Positions 8,349 through 15,784 of a stretch of 64,000 nt of DNA are shown here, in pieces (position 1 is the first letter of the stretch; the number at the start of each line of letters is the position of its first letter). The notes beneath the pieces were generated by a model. It was not told the DNA's origin. It saw only the letters and a program-made list of their open reading frames with translations, and made no database searches. Source of the stretch: JAFMJV01 sp034436555 (GTDB taxonomy: Bacteria > Chloroflexota > Limnocylindria > Limnocylindrales > CSP1-4); contig DAOTUU010000033.1 of the NCBI GenBank assembly GCA_034436555.1, forward strand, positions 282,113 through 346,112, given 5' to 3'. The position numbers and the translations under genes were made by a program.

Positions 8349-9937
8349 GATGACGTCCCGGTCGCCGTCCAGCCCAGGCCCGCCAGCACCTCGCGCGCCA
8401 CGGTCGCCTCGTCCCAGGCCAGCGTCCCCGATGCCCGCTCGATGGTCTGCTCGTGGCCCTTGCCGGCGAGCAGCACGACATCGCCGGGCCTCGCGCGGGC
8501 CATCGCCTGTTCGATGGCGGCACGCCGGTCGGCGATGAGGAGGAGCGACCGGCCGCGGATGCCGCCACCCTGCTCGGCACCCTCGGCGATCTCCTCGAGG
8601 ATCGCCTCGGGATCCTCCGAGCGGCCATCCTCGTCGGTGAGCACGACCAGCCGGCAGCGCTCCGCGGCCACGCGGCCCATCTCCGGTCGCTTCGTGCGGT
8701 CACGGTCGCCCGCGGAGCCGAACACCGCGACGAGCCCGCCCCCGTCGGCCGCCGCCGCCGGCGCGAGGTTGTCCAGCACCTTCGCCAGCGAGTCGGCGGT
8801 GTGGGCATAGTCCACGATGACGCCGAAGGGCTGTCCCCGGTCGATCCGCTGCATCCGTCCGGGCACGCTCTCCACGGCCCCGATGCCGGCGCGCATGGCG
8901 GCCGGATCCAGGCGCAGCGCCTCTCCCACCCCGATCGCGGCGAGCGCGTTGTGGGCGTTGAAGCGGCCCGCCAGCCGCAGCGCCAGGTCGTCCTCCCAGC
9001 GGGGCGTGCGGACGCGCAGTCGCATCCCGGTCGCGTCCTCTCGCAGACTGAGCGTCCGGATGTCGGCGGTCGGGCCCGCGCCATAGCCGTGGACGGTCGC
9101 GCCCGCCGCGCGCGCGGCGGCGCCGAACGCGCCCGCGACGGGATCGTCCAGGTTGACGACGGCGTGCTTGCCGTGGCCCTTCTCGGGGTTGGCGGGACCG
9201 CTCGCGAGCCACTCGAACAGGCGTCGCTTGGCCGCGATGTACGCGTCGCGGGTGCCGTGGAACTCGAGGTGCTCGGAGGTGACGTTGGTGAGCACGCCGA
9301 CGTCGTAGGCGACCTCCGCGACACGGTCCTGGGCGAGGCCGTGGGAGGTGGACTCGACGACGGCCCAGCGATCTCCGGCATCGCGCATCGCGGCCAGCTG
9401 GGCCTGGAGCTCGGGCGCCTCGGGCGTGGTCGCCCGGGCCGGGTTGCCCCGGCTGCGCCCGCCCACGATGACATCGATGGTGCCGGTCAGGCCGGTCTGG
9501 AGGCCGCACGCCTCGAGCATCGCCCGCACCAGCCACGCGGTGGTCGTCTTGCCGTCCGTGCCGGTGATGCCGACCACGCCCAGGTCGCGGCTCGGCTGAT
9601 CGTGGATCCAGGCCGCGGCCAGCGCGAGGGCCCGCCGCCCCTGGGTCACCAGCAGCTGCGGCACCGGCAGACCGGGCGTCGCTCGCTCCGCCACGACCGC
9701 CACCGCGCCCGAGGCCACCGCCGCCGGGACATGGTCGTGGCCGTCGGCGTGCCGGCCCCCGATGGCCACGAACAGGTCGCCCGGCGCCACGCGTCGGGAG
9801 TCCATCGCGACGGCGCGCACGAGGAGGTGCGCCGCCGGCTCCGCGTTCACCGCGAGGATGGCGCGCAGCAGCCCGCGCGCCGCGAGCAGGCCAACGAGAC
9901 GGCCGAGCATCCGGCTCCGGTCGTCGGCCCGCGTCAT
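8345..9937 (-). CDS. murE: UDP-MurNAc-peptide ligase MurE with atypical specificity motif
   Basis: Cytoplasmic ATP-dependent ligase that adds the third, diamino residue to UDP-MurNAc-L-Ala-D-Glu. The 530 residues from the ATG at 9937 match the family. Visible are an N-terminal UDP-binding domain (DSRRVAPGDLFVAIGG), the P-loop GTDGKTTT at 126-133, the TTPE box near 170, the ESTSHGL box, the probable carbamylated lysine in AAKRRLF near 237 and the C-terminal GKGHEQT. Where meso-diaminopimelate enzymes have DNPR, this one has EDGR (residues 436-439, within TDEDGRSEDP). The arginine is kept but the asparagine and proline are lost. That leaves L-ornithine or L-lysine possible instead of diaminopimelate. 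Both ends overlap FemAB genes by four bases. Confidence 0.93.
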   Translation of the reverse strand: MTRADDRSRMLGRLVGLLAARGLLRAILAVNAEPAAHLLVRAVAMDSRRVAPGDLFVAIGGRHADGHDHVPAAVASGAVAVVAERATPGLPVPQLLVTQGRRALALAAAWIHDQPSRDLGVVGITGTDGKTTTAWLVRAMLEACGLQTGLTGTIDVIVGGRSRGNPARATTPEAPELQAQLAAMRDAGDRWAVVESTSHGLAQDRVAEVAYDVGVLTNVTSEHLEFHGTRDAYIAAKRRLFEWLASGPANPEKGHGKHAVVNLDDPVAGAFGAAARAAGATVHGYGAGPTADIRTLSLREDATGMRLRVRTPRWEDDLALRLAGRFNAHNALAAIGVGEALRLDPAAMRAGIGAVESVPGRMQRIDRGQPFGVIVDYAHTADSLAKVLDNLAPAAAADGGGLVAVFGSAGDRDRTKRPEMGRVAAERCRLVVLTDEDGRSEDPEAILEEIAEGAEQGGGIRGRSLLLIADRRAAIEQAMARARPGDVVLLAGKGHEQTIERASGTLAWDEATVAREVLAGLGWTATGTSS

Positions 9938-11031
9938 GCGCCCGCCCCCCCGGCGGTCGAGGCCATGGGCCCGGTGGTGCCGCGGAGGCGGAGCCGCCGG
10001 ACACCCCGGACCCACAGGCGCCGACCCAGGACCATCGCGTCCCGCAGGATGGGCAGGGTCACCAGGTCGAGCGCGCCGACGTAGCGGACCTCGTGGCCGC
10101 CGAACCCCGCCTTGAACTGCTCGATGCCCGGGTGCGCCAGGCCCCACATGTCGTAGGTGTCGCAGCCCGCCGCGATCGACCGGCGCAACGCCTCCCACTT
10201 CAGCAGGTAGTTGGCCCGGGAGTCGGCGCCCGCCTGCGTCATGCCGCCATACGGCTCGGCCATCCGGTCGCCGCAGCGCACCAGGAACAGGGCCGCGACC
10301 GGGACCCCGTCGGACGTGTGCGCCAGCAGCAGCGATGCCTGGCCCGTCGGCAGGAAGGCATCCCACACCGCCTCGTAGGAGGCCAGGGACCGATGGAAGA
10401 AGCCCGTGCGCGCGGCGGTGTCGGCGAGGATGGCGTGGAACGCCGGCAGGTCCGCGCGGCCGCCCTCCCGGACCGCCACGCCAGAGCGCGTGGCCCGGCC
10501 CACGTATTGCCGCCACTTGGAGCGCAGGCCCGCCCACACGGCGGCCTCGCCGGGCGCGAGGTCCACCACCCGGCTGCGGTCGTGCTGGACGGCGTCCGCA
10601 TCCCGCCACCCGCAGTGCCGCAGCAGCAGCGCCGCCGACACGTCCTCCCTGCCGGGATCCACCGTCACGTGGGTCAGGCGGTGGCGCCAGGCCGCCCTGC
10701 GCAGCGCGGCGGTGAACGCCGCGACCGACGGCTCGTCCCAGGTCGTGGCGATCGGACCGCGCGGCGCATAGCCCATCGCGAACGGTCCGGGACCCAGCCT
10801 GCGGACGAGGACCTGGGCGCCGATCGGACCGCTGCCGCCGTCGGCGACGACTCGTGTCGAGGTCCAGCCGTTGGGCCGCTTGCTGATGGCCCAGGCGGTT
10901 TGCTGGAGATGGTTCGGCGTGGCGCTCGCGGCGACGAAGGCATCCCATGTCGCGTCGTCTCGTCGGAGGGCGGCGAGCGAGGGACCGGCCTCGACCGCCC
11001 GGCCCGTCGGGATGCCGGGAGTGGTGGTCAT
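9934..11031 (-). CDS. FemAB-type aminoacyltransferase
   Basis: A second FemAB-family protein, 365 residues from the ATG at 11031, which overlaps the previous gene's stop as ATGA. The N-terminal half has WDAFVAASATPNHLQQTAWA and a GPIGAQVLVRRLGPGPFAMG strand pair. The central part has LRSKWRQYVGRATRSGVAV, the loop before the second GNAT domain. The C-terminal half has PYGGMTQAG, ANYLLKWEALRRSI, YDMWGLAHPGIEQFKAGFG and VRYVGALDLV, as expected for a FemX-like enzyme. It probably adds an interpeptide-bridge or branching residue to lipid II at the cytoplasmic face. Longer upstream frames are rejected because they run through the overlapping upstream gene. Confidence 0.88.
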   Translation of the reverse strand: MTTTPGIPTGRAVEAGPSLAALRRDDATWDAFVAASATPNHLQQTAWAISKRPNGWTSTRVVADGGSGPIGAQVLVRRLGPGPFAMGYAPRGPIATTWDEPSVAAFTAALRRAAWRHRLTHVTVDPGREDVSAALLLRHCGWRDADAVQHDRSRVVDLAPGEAAVWAGLRSKWRQYVGRATRSGVAVREGGRADLPAFHAILADTAARTGFFHRSLASYEAVWDAFLPTGQASLLLAHTSDGVPVAALFLVRCGDRMAEPYGGMTQAGADSRANYLLKWEALRRSIAAGCDTYDMWGLAHPGIEQFKAGFGGHEVRYVGALDLVTLPILRDAMVLGRRLWVRGVRRLRLRGTTGPMASTAGGAGA

Positions 11032-13199
11032 GGGCCCGCCCGGAGCCTGCGCACGGCGCCCACCGACCGACGCGAGACGCGCCCCGCCCGATCGGCCCAG
11101 GGACGCAGAACGATGCGGCGCGCGGGCTCCCGGTCCACCCACACCGCCCCGAAGCCCGCCTTGTGCTCGTAGAGTCCGTGGTTCGGATCGCCCGGTCGTG
11201 GCGGCTCACGACGACCGGGCAGGTCCACGCCGCCCAGATCGACATGACGCGCTCCCTCCAGCAGCGCGTCCGCCAGGAGCGTCGATCGCACCAGGTGCAT
11301 GGTGCCCGGCAGCTCCCGCCGCCGGGTCGCGTCATCGGCGGAGTACGCCGTGGCGAACGCACCCCCCTGGAGGAACACCAGCACGCCGCCGAGCACCGCA
11401 CCCTCGCGCTCGGCGACGTACAGGCGTGCCTGACCTGCCGCGATGAGCCGGGCCCAGAAGGCGAGATAGCCCAGCTCCGGGCGCATCGGGATGCCCAGGT
11501 CCTCCGCCCGCGCCACGAGCAGCTCGCCGAAGCGAGCGAGACGATCGCCCGCGGCGTCCACGCGGACCGAGACGCCCGACCTCTCGGCGCCCCGGATGCG
11601 CTGGCGCGTGCTCTTGGAGTAGGAGCCGAACAGCGCATCGACGTCCCGACCACCGGGCAGGACCAGGCGCATGACGTGGATGCTCGGCTGGACCTCCGCG
11701 GTGACCCCGAAGCCCGAGCGCTCCAGCGCCGCCGCCCAGGCCGGGTCGGCATCCCGCTCGGGATCGAGGAACAGCTCCGTGGCGCCCGCGTCGCGGGCCA
11801 CACCCGCCAGCCGGACCACCCGATCGACGACGACCTCCACCGGGTCGCCGGCGTGCGCGGGACCCTTGCGACAGGTGGCGATGACGCCCGGCACGAGGCG
11901 CTGGCGGCGCAGCACGAGCAGGGCGCCCCGATCGTCCCCCAGGTCGACGAACCGAGGGTCCGCGCCCTGGGACCGGCGATGGTCCGCCCATGCCGTCCCC
12001 TGCATCACGTGACCCCCCGGCACATCCACGGTCCGGGCGTTCCAGCCGTCGGGAGGAGCGACGGGCGGCCCGGGGGGCGCGTCCGACCGACCGGTCACGC
12101 CGTGACGGACGGTCCGGACGAGCCGGAGGCCAGCCGAGCGGCCCCGCTCTGCGACGGTCACGAGGGAGGCGGCCCGCGGGTCGGTCAGTAGGCGCCATGC
12201 GGCGACGTACCGCCGCTCCGTGCCACCGAACCCGGCCTTGAACGTCGCGACGCCGTCCGCGTCGGTGCCCCACATGTCGTAGCGCGCCATGCCCCGCTCG
12301 GCGGATCGGCGGATGGCCTCCCACTTCAGGAGGTGGTTCGCGCGACCGTGGGCGCCCTCCTGCGAGGAGGCGCCGTAGAGCTCGATGACCCGGTCCCCGC
12401 AGTCCAGCAGGAGCAGCGTCGCGACGGCCGCTCCGCCCGGCGCCCGCGCGATGAGCAGCCGCGCTCCGCCGCGCCGGGCCCACGCCGCATGCACGGCCCG
12501 GAACGCGGCGCCCGGTTCGAAGCCGACGCGCCGTGCCGTCTCGCGATACAGCGCCTCGAAATCGTCGAGGCCCTCCGCCCCCGCCTCGGCCACCAGGAAT
12601 CCCGAGCGCCGCGCCTTGTTGACCGACCAGCGCGCGCTGGAGCGCAGGTCCCCCCACAGTTCGACCTCGGGCCGTCGCAGGTCGATGATCCGGGTGCGGT
12701 TGATCTGGATCTCGCCCGCGGGCTCCCATCCCGCCGCGGACAGCCAGCCCGCGGCCGGACCCTCGGCGTCGAGCTCCGGGTCGATCGTGACGTGGATCAG
12801 CCGCTCCTCCGCGGCGACGGCGCGCACCGCGCGGGTGAACGCGATGACGCCCGGCCCGTCGACCGTGGCGGCCACCGGGCCCCGAGGCGCATAGGCACGC
12901 GCCCACGGACCCGGCCGCAGCGATCGGATGAGCATCTGCGCCCCGATCGGTCGCCCATCCGACTCGGCGATCACCCGGCGCGTCCGCCAGCCCCTCGTGG
13001 CGTTCGCCTCCGCCCATGCGGTCAGCTGGGGGAACGATCCGTTCGGCGATGCCGCGACGAACGCGTCCCAGGCATCCGGGTCCTGGCGCAGCCGGTCCGC
13101 CAGGCGCGGCGTCGGGACATCCGACTGGACGCGGGTCTGGGCGCCCCTCCGGTCAACAGCGTCCGTGGCCGTCGCTGGAGCGGCGGTCACGTCGGTCAT
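11028..13199 (-). CDS. Tandem FemAB fusion: two aminoacyltransferase modules in one chain
   Basis: A 723-residue protein made of two complete FemAB-like modules. Module 1 (about residues 35-370) has FPQLTAWAEANATRGWRTRR, LRSSARWSVNKARRSGFLV, GRANHLLKWEAIRRSAERG and YDMWGTDADGVATFKAGFG. Module 2 (about residues 390-715) has MQGTAWADHRRSQGADPRFV, YSKSTRQRIRGAERSGVSVR, VDLGGVDLPG and YEHKAGFGAVWV. Typical Fem proteins have about 340-420 residues, so this is a fusion rather than an extended single unit. Its ATG overlaps the murJ stop as ATGA. The fused modules may catalyse successive additions, or one may serve structure or heterodimer-like docking, as the FemA and FemB pair does; this is inference. 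Confidence 0.88.
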   Translation of the reverse strand: MTDVTAAPATATDAVDRRGAQTRVQSDVPTPRLADRLRQDPDAWDAFVAASPNGSFPQLTAWAEANATRGWRTRRVIAESDGRPIGAQMLIRSLRPGPWARAYAPRGPVAATVDGPGVIAFTRAVRAVAAEERLIHVTIDPELDAEGPAAGWLSAAGWEPAGEIQINRTRIIDLRRPEVELWGDLRSSARWSVNKARRSGFLVAEAGAEGLDDFEALYRETARRVGFEPGAAFRAVHAAWARRGGARLLIARAPGGAAVATLLLLDCGDRVIELYGASSQEGAHGRANHLLKWEAIRRSAERGMARYDMWGTDADGVATFKAGFGGTERRYVAAWRLLTDPRAASLVTVAERGRSAGLRLVRTVRHGVTGRSDAPPGPPVAPPDGWNARTVDVPGGHVMQGTAWADHRRSQGADPRFVDLGDDRGALLVLRRQRLVPGVIATCRKGPAHAGDPVEVVVDRVVRLAGVARDAGATELFLDPERDADPAWAAALERSGFGVTAEVQPSIHVMRLVLPGGRDVDALFGSYSKSTRQRIRGAERSGVSVRVDAAGDRLARFGELLVARAEDLGIPMRPELGYLAFWARLIAAGQARLYVAEREGAVLGGVLVFLQGGAFATAYSADDATRRRELPGTMHLVRSTLLADALLEGARHVDLGGVDLPGRREPPRPGDPNHGLYEHKAGFGAVWVDREPARRIVLRPWADRAGRVSRRSVGAVRRLRAGP

Positions 13200-14758
13200 C
13201 CGCGACCGACGGCCGAGCGCGTCAGGTGGACGGCCCTGGACAGTTCGGGAGTGCGCACGAGGCGACTGTACAGCAGGTACACGAGGAGAGCGGCGCCGCC
13301 GCCGACGACCACCTGGAGGAGCGCGGCCACCCAGGGCGTGCCGCCGACTCCGGCGCCGGCCAGCCAGCCGCCCACGAGCGCCGCCGTGCCGGCCGCGAGC
13401 AGCGCCCCGACGACGAACGACGCGGCCCTCGCGAACGGGCGGAGCCCGAAGGCCGGGACGCGTCGATGGAGCAGCAGCGTGAGCGCGACCGCCTCGAACC
13501 AGCCACCGAGCGCGATGCCCAGCGCCAGGCCCTGGAGCCCGAGGGTCTGCCACGTGAGCAGCGACACCGCCACGTTGATGCCCACCGAGGCGACCGCCAC
13601 GGTCACCGGGGTGCGCGTGTCGCGCCCGGCGTAGAAGCCGCGCGCGAGGATGACGTTCGCCGCATGGGCCGGCAGCCCCAGCAGGAAGACCGCCAGCGTG
13701 GCCGCGGTCGCCTCGACGGCGGCCTCGTCGAATCCCGGGAACAGCAGCTCGATGGATTGCACCCGGAACACGATGCCCACGGCCATGAGCAGCATCGTCA
13801 TCCACAGCAGGAGCCGGACCGCCTCGCCCGTGAGCGTCGCGAACGTCGCCTGGTCATCCGACCCGCGCGACCGCGACATCGCAGGCAGGAGCACCATCCC
13901 CACCGGCACCGCCACGACGCCCAGCGGGATCTGGAGCACGTTGAAGGCGATGTTGTAGACCGTGACCGCCGCCGCGCCGCCGAGCGCGAGCACCGTCACG
14001 GAGCTCGCCAGGGTGGTGTTCACGATGAACGTGACCTGGCTCGCACCCAGGCCGATGGCGCGAGGCACCATCAGGACGAGCGCCTCGCGCGCCTGGGGGT
14101 CACCGCCCCGGATGACGGGCGTCCAGGCGAAGCGGCCGCGCAGCGCCGGCAGCTGGACCGCGAAGTGGAGCACCGACCCGATCACGACGCCCAGCGCCGC
14201 CGCCGTCACGCCCAGCAGCGGCGCGAGCGCGATCGCGACCACGAGGATCGCGGCGTTGTAGGTCACCGGTGCCATCGCCGCCGCCCCGAACCGGTTGTCC
14301 GCGTTCAGGATGGCGGACACGATCGCGCCCAGCGCGAGGAAGACCGGCGAGAGCAGCATCAGTCGCGTGAGCTCGACCGTCTGGCGCACCTGCTCGGCGT
14401 CGAATCCGGACACGATGGCGGGCACGATCTGCGGGGCGAACAGGAACATCAGCACCGCGAACGCGAGCAGCGCCAGGAGCACCGTGTTCGCGACGGCCGA
14501 GGCGACGCGCCACGCGCGGTGCTCCTCGCCGCGCGACAGCAGCTGGCTGAGCACCGGGATGAGCGCCGAGCCGAGCGCCCCGGCCGCCACGAGCTGGTAC
14601 ACCAGGTCGGGGATGCGGAAGGCGGCGTAGAACGGACCCAGCTCTTCGGGCGTCCAGAGGTTGCCCAGGACCACGACGCGGCCCCAGCCGAGGACGCGCG
14701 ACGCGAGGAAGAACGCGAAGACCGTGAACCCGGCCCGCGCGAGATCCTGACGGGTCAC
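13196..14758 (-). CDS. murJ: Lipid II flippase MurJ
   Basis: Integral membrane protein of the MOP superfamily that moves lipid II from the cytoplasmic to the outer leaflet for peptidoglycan assembly. The 520 residues hold about 13-14 hydrophobic helices, in line with the family. Recognisable parts are the N-terminal FFLASRVLGWGRVVVLG, YAAFRIPDLVYQLVAAGALG and SALIPVLSQ, and the later LARGFYAGRDTRTPV, a hallmark of MurJ/MviN. The start is GTG at 14758, overlapping the xerC stop as GTGA. It is followed by the tandem FemAB gene, again overlapping, so the flippase and the enzymes that modify its substrate are made from the same message. Confidence 0.95.
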   Translation of the reverse strand: MTRQDLARAGFTVFAFFLASRVLGWGRVVVLGNLWTPEELGPFYAAFRIPDLVYQLVAAGALGSALIPVLSQLLSRGEEHRAWRVASAVANTVLLALLAFAVLMFLFAPQIVPAIVSGFDAEQVRQTVELTRLMLLSPVFLALGAIVSAILNADNRFGAAAMAPVTYNAAILVVAIALAPLLGVTAAALGVVIGSVLHFAVQLPALRGRFAWTPVIRGGDPQAREALVLMVPRAIGLGASQVTFIVNTTLASSVTVLALGGAAAVTVYNIAFNVLQIPLGVVAVPVGMVLLPAMSRSRGSDDQATFATLTGEAVRLLLWMTMLLMAVGIVFRVQSIELLFPGFDEAAVEATAATLAVFLLGLPAHAANVILARGFYAGRDTRTPVTVAVASVGINVAVSLLTWQTLGLQGLALGIALGGWFEAVALTLLLHRRVPAFGLRPFARAASFVVGALLAAGTAALVGGWLAGAGVGGTPWVAALLQVVVGGGAALLVYLLYSRLVRTPELSRAVHLTRSAVGRG

Positions 14759-15750
14759 GCGTCCCTGTCGGCGTCGATCCGATCGTCCGCACCCGCCGGG
14801 ACGGTGACCCGCGCGCCGCCGCCCGCCGACCGGGCGCGCGGATGGGCCGAGCGGTACGTGGTGCGCAGCCGAACCGGCGAGACGTGGGTGTAGACCTGCG
14901 TCGTGGCGAGGCTCGCGTGGCCCAGCAGCTCCTGGACGATGCGCAGATCCGCCCCGCCGTCCAGCAGGTGGCTCGCGAACGAGTGGCGCAGGGTGTGCGG
15001 CGAGACGCCCTCCGGGAGCCCGGCACGGGCGGCGAGCCGGTCGACCCGCTCACGCATGCCCCGCACACCCAGGGGCGCCCCGAAGCGGTTGAGGAAGACG
15101 GTCCCGTCGTCCGGGGCGTGGGCCGTGGCCCTGAGCTGCGGCCGACCTCTGGCGAGCCACGTCTCCAGAGCGTCGCGCGCCGGACCGCCCAGGAGGGTCA
15201 CCCGCTCCTTGCGGCCCTTGCCCAGCACCCGCACCTCGCCGCGGCGCAGGTCCAGGTCGCCGACCGTGAGCGCGGCGAGCTCGCTGATGCGCAACCCGGC
15301 GGCATAGGCCAGCTCCACGATCGCGCGATCGCGCAGCTCCAGGGACGCAGCGGTGGAGGGTGCCTGCGCGGATCCCTCGACGGCGTCCAGCAGGCGCTCC
15401 ACGTCCTCCACCTCGAGCACCGTCGGCAGTCGGCCCGGCTGGCGTGGCGTGACGACCGCGGCCCAGGGGTCTCCCGCCACCCAGCCCTCGCGGCGACCGT
15501 GGCGATAGAACGAGCGGAGTGCCGCGAGCCGTGCGGCGATGGAGCGGCGCGCGAGTCCCTCCCCGGCCAGCGTCGCCAGGTAGGCGCGCAGCTGGCGCCG
15601 GCCGGGACGGGTCCAGTCGACGCCCGCGGGACCCGCGGCCCAGCGCAGGAAGTGGCCCACCGCGCCCTCGTACGCCCGCCGCGTGTGAGGCGACGCGTCC
15701 CGGGCGTCCAGGGCCCGCAGCCAGGCGAGCAGCGCCGACTCGCCGGTCAT
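14755..15750 (-). CDS. xerC: Tyrosine recombinase XerC-like
   Basis: Site-specific recombinase that, with a partner, resolves chromosome dimers at dif. The protein is 331 residues from the ATG at 15750. The N-terminal SAM-like core-binding domain covers about residues 5-85 and includes SPHTRRAYEGAVGHFLRW. The catalytic domain has the full residue set: R154 in GLRISEL, K178 in LGKGRKER, H252 and R255 in HTLRHSFASHLL, H278 in LLGHASLATTQ and the nucleophile Y287. Gene order topA-xerC is common in bacterial chromosomes and fits a housekeeping role. No phage or attachment-site features surround it, so an integrase role is not supported. It lies 34 bases after topA and overlaps murJ by four bases. 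Confidence 0.93.
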   Translation of the reverse strand: MTGESALLAWLRALDARDASPHTRRAYEGAVGHFLRWAAGPAGVDWTRPGRRQLRAYLATLAGEGLARRSIAARLAALRSFYRHGRREGWVAGDPWAAVVTPRQPGRLPTVLEVEDVERLLDAVEGSAQAPSTAASLELRDRAIVELAYAAGLRISELAALTVGDLDLRRGEVRVLGKGRKERVTLLGGPARDALETWLARGRPQLRATAHAPDDGTVFLNRFGAPLGVRGMRERVDRLAARAGLPEGVSPHTLRHSFASHLLDGGADLRIVQELLGHASLATTQVYTHVSPVRLRTTYRSAHPRARSAGGGARVTVPAGADDRIDADRDA

Positions 15751-15784
15751 CAGGCCGGCCACGCCCCGGACGCGGCGCGTCCCA

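Noticed and set aside
14755..15750. Phage or integrative-element integrase
   Set aside because: The recombinase has XerC length and sits between topA and murJ in a coupled housekeeping run. No attachment-site repeat, tRNA target or mobile gene is near.
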